Part shown: in pieces, positions 24,401 through 34,513 of the stretch
Layout: every line of letters starts with the position of its first letter
Position numbering within the stretch: the stretch's first letter is position 1
DNA from: Oasisia sp. SBJ-2009
Taxonomy: Eukaryota; Annelida; Polychaeta; Sabellida; Siboglinidae
Direction of reading: 5' to 3'
Assembly: GCA_964017155.1 (NCBI GenBank)
Contig: OZ024861.1
Coordinates: 29,240,733-29,304,732, forward strand
DNA length: 64,000 bases
Notes under the pieces: model-generated
What the model was told of the DNA's origin: nothing
What the model saw: the letters and a program-made list of their open reading frames with translations, nothing else
The model's database searches: none
Program-made: the position numbers and the translations under genes

Positions 24401-27400
24401 CATTCATATGACCACGGCTGACCTGTTTGCTGGATTGATTTTGGTAACTCATCTGATCATTGCTGACTTATCTGTTAGGTTCACTGAGGCTGTGCATTTG
24501 CCTACAGCTATCCCATTTGTGGGATTGTCTTGGTTATTAGTGGGATCACAGCCTGAGCCATTGGACAGGTGATATTGTCAGTTAGCATTAACATGCTGTT
24601 CATGGGATCTATGTAATGTCAGCGCGTAGTAAAACATTGGAATTGTATTTGTCCTTTGGGTGTGATGTTGACCTCCTTGTACGTGACTAGAAATGGTGAA
24701 GATTGAACTGGTTCCTTAGGTCTGACAGTGTACGGTGCTTTAGAGTATATTGATGATGCTTGTTACTGCACTGATGCTGAAGTTGTGAACACTGTTGGTG
24801 GCTGTAGATAAATAAAATAGTCAACATCGCACCCCATCACGTCTATTAACAGGATAAAAAACGTGGTCACTACATAGCCACTTGGAACCGTATCAATATT
24901 ACAGTGTTCTCTTTCTATCTCTGAGCAGTACAAATCTGGAATATGATCCCACTACAAATTGCTGAACTAGAAAACCCCATCACATTTCAAGCAGCAACCA
25001 TGAACCTCCCTTTCAAGTCACCCAATCACCAAAATTGCCTAGAAAACAAACGCAAACAAACTACCCACAAAGTATAGCCACAAACAAGCACCACTAAACT
25101 CCATTGCTAGCTCAAGTTTCAGCTATTGGGAGGAAATCACCTAAGATCATTCATTACCTAATATCTAAGACAATTTGGCTCACCCTCCAAACATCGCAAC
25201 TCCATCAAACCAGCCATTAAGTCAACCAACCGTAACGTCAGCCAGCTGTGACATCTCTGTTAAGCCAGGTAGCCATTGACTAGCCAACCATTGTATTGCA
25301 CGCTGTCATTGTATCGCTGCTGTCACTGTATACTGGTTCAATAATGAGTAGAGAATCACAGTCAGTTCAACACAATGGGAGCAAATCCATTATCGAACCG
25401 TTAAAAAATCACTAACATTCCTGTGGCAATCATTTGACAAGATAAAAACAAAATGTGTTCACACACCGTTGCATATCAGAATGTATGATATGGCCATCAA
25501 TAAAGCCAGGTATGTGAGAATCAACATACTCGAGGTGAAAATCAGTGATCTAGAACAAAACTCCAAAAAGAAGTATCTTATCACGACAGGATTAAACCTA
25601 CAGATGTAATATGTAGCCAATGTAGGCCTTCCCAGTGACCCATGTAACAGCTGTCTGGCAATTGCATTCCTACGACTATCGCTTCATAGGAATTTTGTTA
25701 TTACAAAGGGTCTGGTAGATCATACTATCTGGCAACCAGCACGAATCCGGGACAAACCCAACCCCCACACAGTTGTCTGTTCTTGCATCGTATTACCAAT
25801 GTTCGTTTGGATAAATGCACAATCAGTTTCTCTAAAGAAAGACTATTACATCCTATCACAGTGGGAGACCTCTCCATTTAGTATGCAACCACCGACCTAT
25901 GATCACGCACACCTTCTTGCAGAATCCATTTCCGTGGTTTAATAATACTCTGGTTGCCAATGACCTCGCTGGCGGCCAGCTCATTGAGAGAGACCACTTA
26001 AGCGACGTCCTATATTTCACATAATGTCAGACAGGACCAAACAATTCTGACCGGAAGGGGAGTAAATGACCCGATTATTGGACAGTTAATGAGATTTGGT
26101 CAGTGCAGTGATGTCACCGAGAAATCAGAGATTAATACCATTCACAGGAATTTATATAGAATTAAAGAATTGATTTAATTTGTGACACTAATTGGATCCA
26201 CTTGTTCTTATATAATGTTTACTGGAGTTTCTAAAGAAAGGGCTCCTCTGCCCAGAATTGGTAGAGCAGTCATTTGTTATAGGAAGTCTGCTGTCTAGAA
26301 CATGGGAAACTTAAACGTCAAAGGGGATTGCTGTAAATCTGCTTGCCTGGGCATTTCTGATTAAATTTCATCTCAATTAATCACAATTTTTTGGTGCCAA
26401 TTAGTATTGATATTTAATTTCACAGATAATGAACCATTGCTAGCATGGGATGTGGCCATAATTAATGCAATTTCTAGTATTTACACATTATTTATTAACT
26501 TGTTGTGGTTGTATGATCCAGATGATATGTAATCATCCTCATAACCAGTGCACAAACCATATGAGAAGAAGTCCAGTACCCGTAGACGTAGTTAACAAAT
26601 ACACCATTTTCATCGCTAATGGTGATTACATGTGCTCAACACTGATTTATGTAGTATTTAGAGATGACTGTTCGCGCAACTATTCTTTATAATAACTCCG
26701 ACATACATGACGTAGATGTCGCTGATGAAAGGTTGGAGGTTACTCCATGTGCCAGACATGACTTGCCCTGTCACAAGGTGACTTGGCTTCTGTTGATGAC
26801 TCCCATAAACGTGCCATACGTTGTGATGTAAGATAAGTGCTTGTGTGAGGTCATAAACCCTAATAGTGACCATCTACATGTACATCCAGGGAGTTCACTC
26901 GGGCCAGAGTGCAGAGGATTAAGGTGATGGTCAAATGGAATTACACAGCCACGATTTAGTGATATTAGTATGTCCCCGTTGCTGGACACAATACACTAAA
27001 AACTGCTGCCATATGACAGGGTACACCATTTCCATGATACACTTAAACGAAAGTGTCCCATTGGCGCGTCCAGATGTTGACAGTCTTCAGTGTACAAGAT
27101 CACAGTCAATGAGCAAAATCAACTGTATAACGCAAAATATGGCTTATGAGCTCAATTACTGTTATGACTATTGACATAAATCTTGAAACATTCCAACCAA
27201 ATTTATTGCGAGACAAACCAGAGTGAATTGGTATTTGGTAGGTGGTGTGAAGATATTGGCTTACAAGAACAATTAGACCAGTGAGATGATACATAGACAC
27301 TCAAAATGAACCACACAAGGAAAGAGACTGAAGAAATGTACATACTTACCTGACCTGGCCCAATCGTGAACTAAATGCACAGAACATCTAATCAATAAAA

Positions 27401-28140
27401 CACAGACTACTGTTATCATGCTAAATAAACTCAAACATCTAGGTACTCCTGCAATACACGAGGAAAACATAAAAACTTTATCTCAATCATTACATCAACA
27501 GATAAGAACCTGGCCTCAGCAAGGCCTGGGTGACCGCCAAATCGAAAATAAAGACCTTCAACACTTGTGAAATAAAATTGCAGAACTAAAACTAAGAGAA
27601 TTTGAAAGGTGAGGCAAATGCTAGACAAGACATGGGGAGAAATCTGCAGCTAAGCTTTACTGTTGAAAAGACGTTAATTCTGCATGAGACCATGACACAC
27701 ATGACGTATTCAGATGGCATTGCTGAACCTTGCATTGACGACTAATCAAGTTAGTAGTCTGAGTCTGGACTAGTAGCCTCACACCTTCACAACTCGTGTC
27801 CTTTTAAAATACTGGGTACAGCAATCACTCAGTCAGAGAATTGCTGCTGTCGGATCTCAAAGACCCCTGTGATGGTTCAGGAAGCAGAGAATGTTGGCAT
27901 TATGGGCAATACATTTATCTTTTTATGTTTCCTTTCCCATCATGCTATTATCGGCCATGTGACAAGAATTTTACGCCGTCGTACATCGGGCGGCTACAAT
28001 CCCCATGGTATGGCGTAATTGTATTGAGAAAGTTGTCCGTGAGAACGACAGCATTACATGAGAAGAGAATCTGCCATTGACGTGTCAAATTATATTATTT
28101 TATTGCAAACGACTTTGGTCAAGGTCTCTCATCAAAGGTG
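21421..28140. other. 6.7 kb without a recognisable gene
   Basis: I read this region on both strands for the missing upstream exons of the USP47-like gene and for transposon domains and found none that I would defend. A short TTA microsatellite lies at about 22180-22215. There is a tRNA-like segment at 26255-26275 (AATTGGTAGAGCAGTCATTT). Scattered short frames (for example 22709-22966, 23194-23487, 26935-27174, 27431-27628) are without domain content. Since the next exon needs an upstream partner ending in phase 1, either an exon is hidden here or the intron extends beyond the window. Confidence 0.35.
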
Positions 28141-28454
28141 CTGTTTATCTAATTCTATGTGTTACTATGTGTTATGCGTTACCATTTGTTACAGGCCTGA
28201 GTATGTGTTACCATTTGTTATATAAGTTTGACTGTGAAATCTCAGGTGGCTGACCATGTGTTACCATTTGTTACAGGCGTGAGTATATGTTACCATTTGT
28301 TACATAGGCCTGACTGCATAGGCTTGGGTGGCTGACCATATGCTAACATTTGTTACAATCCTGAGTATTTGTTACCATTTGTTACAAGTCTGGCTGGTTT
28401 TGAAGGTTCACCTAGTAGAACTGGCCTCTGACTGTGTGTTATCATTTGTTACAG
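28141..28454. repeat. Degenerate left flank of the 63-bp splice-site minisatellite
   Basis: Between 28141 and about 28450 the motif GTTACCATTTGTTACA recurs irregularly (for example near 28180, 28207, 28260, 28291, 28371) with diverged sequence between copies. It looks like the older, decayed edge of the regular array that starts at about 28388. Several copies have lost the acceptor AG (TTACAA, TTATAT, TTACAT). Confidence 0.75.
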
Positions 28455-29462
28455 GTCTGACTGTGAAGGTTCACCTAGTAGACCTGGCCTCTGACGGTGT
28501 GTTACCATTTGTTACAGGTCTGACCGTGAAGGTTCACCTAGTAGACCTGCCCTCTGACTGTGTGTTACCATTTGTTACAGGTCTGACCGTGAAGGTTCAC
28601 CTAGTAGACCTGGCCTCTGACGGTGTGTTATAATTTGTTACAGGTCTGACCATGAAGGTTCACCTAGTAGACCTGGCCTCTGACTGTGTGTTACCATTTG
28701 TTACAGGTCTGACCATGAAGGTTCACCTAGTAGACCTGGCCTCTGACGGTGTGTTATCATTTGTTACAGGTCTGACCATGAAGGTTCACCTAGTAGACCT
28801 GGCCTCTGACGGTGTGTTATCATTTGTTACAGGTCTGACCATGAAGGTTCACCTAGTAGACCTGCCCTCTGACTGTGTGTTACCATTTGTTACAGGTCTG
28901 ACTGTGAAGGTTCACCTAGTAGACCTGCCCTCTGACTGTGTGTTACCATTTGTTACAGGTCTGACTGTGAAGGTTCGTCTAGTAGACCTGCCCTCTGACT
29001 GTGTGTTACCATTTGTTACAGGTCTGACTGTGAAGGTTCACCTAGTAGACCTGGCCTCTGACGGTGTGTTATCATTTGTTACAGGTCTGACCATGAAGGT
29101 TCACCTAGTAGACCTGCCCTCTGACTGTGTGTTACCATTTGTTACAGGTCTGACTGTGAAGGTTCGTCTAGTAGACCTGCCCTCTGACTGTGTGTTACCA
29201 TTTGTTACAGGTCTGACCGTGAAGGTTCACCTAGTAGACCTGGCCTTTGACGGTGTGTTATCATTTGTTACAGGTCTGACCGTGAAGGTTCACCTAGTAG
29301 ACCTGGCCTCTGACGGTGTGTTATCATTTGTTACAGGTCTGACCATGAAGGTTCACCTAGTAGACCTGCCCTCTGACTGTGTGTTACCATTTGTTACAGG
29401 TCTGACTGTAAAGGTTCGTCTAGTAGACCTGCCCTCTGACTGTGTGTTACCATTTGTTACAG
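28388..29462 (+). repeat. 63-bp minisatellite containing the USP47 3' splice site and exon start
   Basis: About 17 units of exactly 63 bp. Each unit carries the intronic acceptor (TTACCATTTGTTACAG) followed by the first 40 or so bases of the coding exon that begins at 29463. Acceptor AGs end at 28454 and every 63 bp after it, up to 29462. Read in the exon's frame a unit encodes about 21 residues, of the form VKVHLVDLPSDCVLPFVTGL plus T, with variants H/R, A/P, C/G, P/S, V/M. The only in-frame stop is TAA at 28631-28633, so the last 14 acceptors lie in one open frame. The real exon follows the last unit. Established: acceptor sequence and 63-bp spacing. Inferred: that any upstream acceptor is used. 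Confidence 0.9.
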
Positions 29463-29707
29463 GTCTGACTGTGAAGGTTCGTCTAGTAGACCTGCCCTCT
29501 GACCATCTGCACCAGCCCGTGACCGTGCGTGCTCACCAGACCATGACGGTTTTGGAGTTCAAGAAGCTGGTGCTGCAGGCCCTGTCCATGCCGCCAGCCT
29601 CCATAGACAAGATGCGCTGTGTGCTGGAGAAGTACAGCCACGACCTGAAGCCACTGCAGGACGACACCAAGACACTGCACGATGAATCCTTCTTCAAGAG
29701 CAACAAG
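29463..29707 (+). CDS. USP47: USP47-like deubiquitinase, internal exon (ubiquitin-like segment)
   Basis: This exon encodes part of a cysteine-protease deubiquitinase's C-terminal region, not the catalytic core. USP47 is known to remove ubiquitin from DNA polymerase beta and other proteins in cytosol and nucleus. The 245-bp exon starts with two bases of a split codon after TTTGTTACAG and ends in phase 0 at AAG|GTTGGC (donor weak at +3, G at +5). It codes for 81 residues that look beta-grasp-like: VKVRLVDLPSD, PVTVRA, TVLEFKKLVLQAL, MRCVLEKYSHDLKPL, ESFFKSNK. The same order occurs in human USP47 as I remember it (VKVHVVDL, ITVRAY, TVTEFKQLI, RIVLER, GFFRSNK). The next exon begins with the expected VFVE. 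Its 5' boundary is embedded in the 63-bp repeat, so the true acceptor is uncertain. Confidence 0.83.
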
Positions 29708-29762
29708 GTTGGCAGCCTCCGCACTCGGTGTGGTCATTCTTTAAAGTAGTGTCTCTGTATGG

Positions 29763-30088
29763 TAAAAAAAAAGGTAAAGGCAAGTTCTTATATAGCGCAG
29801 TATCCAGTCCTCAGGACCGTTCAAAACGCTTTACACTTTACTTCCCTGACAGACCAGTTCACTCAGACACCATCTCAGCTTCTCTGAGCATCCAGTCATA
29901 TGCTACAATTAATGCGCGAAGGCTGCTCATATACATATCACCACTGTCTCATTTATACAGCTGAGTGAACTGGAACAATGCAAAGTGAAAAAACTTGCCC
30001 ACGGTTTTAACACCACAGCACAGGATTCCAACCTGGGTTCTCATAGTCGAGAGTCCGAAGCTCTACCCCTAAGCCACTGCGCTCTTCA
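29763..30088 (-). mobile_element. tRNA-derived SINE, full-length-looking, in USP47 intron
   Basis: On the minus strand the head contains TGGCTTAGGGGTAGAGC (30076-30060), a good A box. GGTTGGAATCC (30033-30023) is a B box one base from consensus. The body ends with GTAAAGCGTTTTGAACGG, then GCGCTATATAAGAACTTGCC and a T-rich end at 29763. Total about 325 bp. Both RNA polymerase III promoter boxes are well preserved, so it is relatively young. It lies 56 bp past the USP47 exon donor and its head abuts the 39-bp array. Confidence 0.8.
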
Positions 30089-30094
30089 TTGTCT

Positions 30095-31340
30095 GGCTGT
30101 GATATGTCTTGTGCGGCCATGTGTGACGTAGTAATTGGTGGTATGTCTTGTGTGGCCATGTGTGATGTAGTAATTAGTGGTATGTCTTGTGCAGCCATGT
30201 GTGATGTAGTAATTAGTGGTATGTCTTGTGCAGCCATGTGTGATGTAGTAATTAGTGGTATGTCTTGTGCAGCCATGTGTGACGTAGTAATTGGTGGTAT
30301 GTCTTGTGTGGCCATGTGTGATGTAGTAATTAGTGGTATGTCTTGTGCAGCCATGTGTGACGTAGTAATTAGTGCTATGTCTTGTGCAGCCATGTGTGAC
30401 GTAGCAATTGGTGGTATGTCTTGTGCAGCCATGTGTGACATAGTAATTGGTGATATGTCTTGTGCAGCCATGTGTGATGTAGTAATTGGTGGTATGTCTT
30501 GTGCAGCCATGTGTGACGTAGTAATTGGTGGTATGTCTTGTGCAGCCATGTGTGATTTCGTATTTGGTGATATATTTTGTGCAGCCATGTGTGACGTATT
30601 AATTGGTGGTATGTCTTGTGCAGCCATGTGTGATTTCGTATTTGGTGATATATTTTGTGCAGCCATGTGTGACGTAGTAATTGGTGGTATGTCTTGTGTG
30701 GCCATGTGTGATGTAGTAATTGGTGGTATGTCTTGTGCGGCCATGTGTGATGTAGTAATTGGTGGTATGTCTTGTGTGGCCATGTGTGATGTAGTAATTG
30801 GTTGTATGGCTTGTGCGGCCATGTGTGACGTAGTAATTGGTGGTATGTCTTGTGCGGCCATGTGTGATGTAGTAATTGGTGGTATGTCTTGTGTGGCCAT
30901 GTGTGATGTAGTAATTGGTGGTATGTCTTGTGCGGCCATGTGTGATGTAGTAATTGGTGATGTCTTGTGCGCATGTGTGACGTAGTAATTGGTTGTATGG
31001 CTTGTGTGGCCATGTGTGATGTAGTAATTGGTTGTATGTCTTGTGCGGCCATGTGTGATGTAGTAATTGGTGATGTCTTGTGCGCATGTGTGACGTAGTA
31101 ATTGGTTGTATGTCTTGTGTGGCCATGTGTGATGTAGTAATTGGTTGTATGTCTTGTGCGGCCATGTGTGATGTAGTAATTGGTGATGTCTTGTGCGCAT
31201 GTGTGACGTAGTAATTGGTTGTATGGCTTGTGTGGCCATGTGTGATGTAGTAATTGGTGGTATGTCTTGTGCGGCCATGTGTGACAGTAATTGGTGATAT
31301 GTCTTGTGTGCGGCCATGTGTGACATAGTAATTGGTGGTT
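30095..31340. repeat. 39-bp minisatellite in USP47 intron, with 113-bp higher-order block
   Basis: About 32 units of 39 bp beginning ATGTCTTGTGCGGCCATGTG and continuing TGATGTAGTAATTGGTGGT. At 30961, 31074 and 31187 a shortened unit (TGTCTTGTGCGCATG) recurs at an exact 113-bp interval (39+39+35). The period is divisible by 3, so a plus-strand 13-residue repeat frame (MSCAAMCDVVIGG type) of 298 codons and several minus frames stay open. There is no splice or homology support for coding. Confidence 0.95.
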
Positions 31341-32167
31341 AAGTGCAGCTGTAATGAAATGTACAAACTAAACTACTGTTTCCGTATTTCATTCATTTAA
31401 AGTCTGATCCGTTATGTGGGATCAACTGAGGTTGTAATCGTTAGAATGAAGTGTGCTGAAACAGCTACTTGAGGATCATATATTTAAAAGACTTTATTGT
31501 CCGTGATAAACATCTCATTAAAACGGAAATTCTTCTTCAGTGACACATTAAAACACCAGTAATAAGGTGAGATTGGTGACCCAGATACAGTTGATAAAAC
31601 ACATTAAAATGCCAGTAATAAGATAAGATTGGTGACCCAGATACAATTGATAAAACACATTAAAATGCCAGTAATAAGATAAGATTGATGACCCAGATAC
31701 AATTGATAAAACACATTAAAATTATAATAATACTAATCTGCAATAAAATCAGTACAATAAAATAAGGATAATAAATAAATAAATAGGTGATATTTCTTAG
31801 TTTTTTGCTAAGATACAATACAATAACATTAATAATATATGCTAATTAAGTAAATCAGTACAAAAAGTACATGGAATAAAAAATGACTCATCATACAATT
31901 TTGTCGTATACAGTAAGATGGTAAAATACAGGTGCTCGGTTTACAGCTGTTGCATGCTTTATTTTATGATCAAACCTGTTTAAATATTTACTTAAGAGAC
32001 AGCTATGTATTTATGTGACATTTTAAGAATGAATAAAATGCAGTTTATTGTATGGAACTGCTAGTCTTGGAAAACAAATGCATTATAAATAAAGTGTCCA
32101 GTCTTCAGGACTCGGGTTCTGTTGTTTAAGTGTCCGTGTAGTTTACACCACACATGTCTGTTTCCAG
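31341..32167. other. USP47 intron: LINE 3' end (minus) and three 56-bp direct repeats
   Basis: At about 31487-31510 the minus strand reads GGACAATAAAGTC, matching LINE 3' ends elsewhere in the window. From about 31543 to 31721 a 56-bp unit (core GATTGGTGACCCAGATACAA) is repeated about three times. The rest is AT-rich. The intron ends with a good acceptor TGTTTCCAG at 32167. Confidence 0.6.
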
Positions 32168-32294
32168 GTCTTTGTTGAATGCTCCGGAGCTGACTCCGAT
32201 TTCCAATCAGCCTTTCAAGACACAAAGTTTCACCGGTTATTGGACCGGTACAAAAACACAATATCTATCTGCGTCAGTCTTCCGCCCAGCAAGG
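32168..32294 (+). CDS. USP47: USP47-like deubiquitinase, short internal exon
   Basis: This 127-bp exon runs from TGTTTCCAG| to |GTAAGT, phase 0 to phase 1. It encodes 42 residues starting VFVECSGADSDFQSAFQDTK and continuing through RLLDRYKNTISICVSLPPSK. This is the continuation expected from USP47, where the ubiquitin-like segment is followed by VFVESS...LLDRHANTIRLFVLLPE. Both splice sites are strong, and the phases join exactly to the exon ending at 29707 (phase 0) and to the one starting at 37219 (the split codon becomes GAT, Asp). The opposite strand has an overlapping open frame (32061-32261) that I regard as a shadow. The exon is too short to stand out as an ORF and was found by reading for the expected continuation. 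Confidence 0.87.
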
Positions 32295-33360
32295 GTAAGT
32301 GAGCAATATAGGATAGGTCAGGCATTAGCGTAACAGAACATGAATGATGCAGCTCGGGTCACTTGCACCAAGCTTGTAAAAAACGAAATGTGTCACATTG
32401 TGAAAAGGCACAGCTGTGTGCGCAGTATTCAGACTAGACAGGCCTTTATTGCCGGCAATGAAAGGTAGCCAATAAATGATCCCAAGAAATAAAAAATTGC
32501 TATTCCTTATTAGTTTCGCACAGAAAGGGTATCAAAAGTGATTGAATGAGTGAATGAATGAATGAATAAGTATTAACAGACAGTCCAATATCTTTGATTG
32601 ATAATACATAACACCATACCATATGTTTCCATTGCCAGAATGCAAAAATTCAATACATTATTAATTCTACATTATATGCAGTTCTTTTCAAATACGTATG
32701 CCTATTTGGGTGCCCTTTTTCCGGAAGTCTAGACGTGACATTACAGGCAACCTAGCAGCAGCAACAACTGGTGATTTTCAGCCATTCACAGCAGGTCCTC
32801 AGTGATAGTGGTTGTGTAAAGTGAGCTGTAGGATCAGTCACACTGTGGCATTTGGTCAGATAATGGTAACTTCTGCAAAACACAGGATCACGCTGTGGTT
32901 TACAGGACCTCTTGGATCCAGTTTCGTAAAAGAATTGGTTCACAGCTATCAAGCTACCAATCTTCAAACTGCTGAAAATTGAAACACGGCTTTGCTTGTT
33001 TTGAGAAATCTTGTTTCAATTGCGACGTAATGCTCATACATCATTGAGTAGCTAGTGTTTTTAGCTATTAGCTACACAGTGCTAACCCTTTTCCTGGTAG
33101 TAGAAGCTGCACTGATTCCGTCAATCCGGAGAACAAGGGTTGACAATCGTCTCGACTTGGTAGAAGGGAGTAAGATCAGAAACCTACTGCAATGTACAGT
33201 TTCTGTTGTGATACTGTATCTGGATCAGTGTTGATGAAGCAGTTCTTTTTTTGTAAAATGTTATCTCTTTATAATGTAAATGTTTATCTATTTATCCTGT
33301 TGATGTGATTAATTCATGTAACATTCTATACACTTTTTATTCAAAGTACTGTATTACCTC
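32295..33360. other. USP47 intron, nothing recognised
   Basis: Intronic sequence with no coding frame, RNA gene or clear repeat. A short GAATGAATGAATG run lies near 32545. Confidence 0.5.
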
Positions 33361-34513
33361 GTTCACACTGGCAGTCTTAATCCAGTGCCAGACCAGTTTT
33401 GCTCCTGTGGATCATTCACACTACAAAATCTTAACTGGATGAGTGAGTTAAATGGGATTAAAGTAGTCCACCCCATTGGATATGATCCCAGCAAACAAGG
33501 AACCATTTCTGAACCAGTTGCCAGGTGTCATACTGGTTCATAATTGGTACTGCTCCACCAGTATGTGTTTTCACATGTATTCACGTGAATATACGTGTTA
33601 TGCCTGTTGTCATGAGTTTTGAACGAGTTTGACACGGAGTCGTACTGGGTCAGAACTGGTACGGATTCACTGGTATGTGTCATCACGTGAAAAAACTCGT
33701 GATTTCACGGGAAACACGTATTGACACACCAAATTTGTTAACAGAATCTGGTGAATTCACGTGAATTGAACCAGTTGAACTCGTGAATTCACTTACGGAA
33801 CAGGTGAAATCACGGGTCCTTGTTTGCTGGGATGATAAAAGGGTTTTCAGCCAGATTAGTTAATGGCCATTAACTAATCCGGTTCAGATACCCTGTTGTG
33901 TTCACAGTACAACTACCTGAACCACAGTAGTTCTTGTCAACTAGTTGATGTCATCTTGTCACAGGGAGCCGGTGGACAGGACACTAATAACCTGTGTCAC
34001 ATTATCATTACATCTTCCAAGCCAGTCCCTACATCTGGAATCAATTAAGTCACTTGGTGTTAATCCCCTTTGCTTTCACACTAGCAATTTGAACAGGTTC
34101 AAAACTAAACCCATTCAAAACCCCCTCAGGGAGATGGATTACTTTAATCCCGTTTAACTCACTGATCCGTTTTAGTTTTTGTAGTATGAACACCCAACGG
34201 GAGCGAAACCGGTTTCGCATCAGATTAAATTTGCTAGTGTGAACTGGGTATAACTGTTACTGTCAGTGCAAAGGGGATTAAGGCCAAGTCCTACTAAATG
34301 TGACTGAATTAATACCAGATGTTACGGCTGGCTTGGTAGATGTAGCTGTCATGTGACGTAGGTAATTAATGTCCTCTCCACTTGCACCCCTGTGACAAGA
34401 TGTTGCCATTTGTCAAAAGAACTGGTTTAGTTGACAAGAATTTTTCATGTTGAATGCAACATGGTAACTGAACCAGATTAATGAATGAGCATTAACTAAT
34501 CTGGCTAGAAACC
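33361..34513. mobile_element. Complex foldback element with interleaved inverted repeats, in USP47 intron
   Basis: Two inverted pairs interleave. Pair A: 33361-33473 with 34135-34244, sharing GTTCACACT(G/A)GCA ends and GTGAGTTAAA(T/C)GGGATTAAAGTA. Pair B: 33841-33963 with 34387-34513, sharing CCAGATTAGTTAATG, GGTTCAG and exact CATCTTGTCACAGGG / CCCTGTGACAAGATG. B's left arm contains a perfect 24-bp palindrome (33855-33878). There is no coding capacity. The order A-B-A'-B' suggests two related foldback elements inserted together, or one compound element. A MITE is nested inside (33487-33831). Confidence 0.7.
33487..33831. mobile_element. MITE with CCCAGCAAACAAGG termini and ATGAT target duplication
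   Basis: The left end CCCAGCAAACAAGGAACC and right end GGTCCTTGTTTGCTGGG are inverted repeats. The element is 345 bp and is bounded on both sides by the same five bases, ATGAT (33482-33486 and 33832-33836), a perfect target-site duplication. The interior has many TTCACGTGAA-like palindromic patches and no coding capacity. It inserted into the left half of the larger foldback element, so it is younger than that. Confidence 0.82.

Noticed and set aside
26255..26330. tRNA gene or SINE head
   Set aside because: A-box-like segment only; no B box at proper spacing and no cloverleaf.
28652..29749. Taking the whole 365-codon frame as one protein starting at 28652
   Set aside because: The frame crosses repeated splice acceptors and intron-like sequence; only the part from 29463 matches USP47, and past 29707 it runs into the intron. 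Upstream blocks are at most alternative exon extensions.
30007..31366. Long frames on both strands (up to 439 codons) with 13-residue or 39-residue repeats
   Set aside because: 39-bp intronic array; the minus-strand frame even runs into the SINE, and nothing supports translation.
32061..32261. Minus-strand 66-codon frame
   Set aside because: It overlaps the well-supported plus-strand USP47 exon in antisense and has no homology signal of its own.
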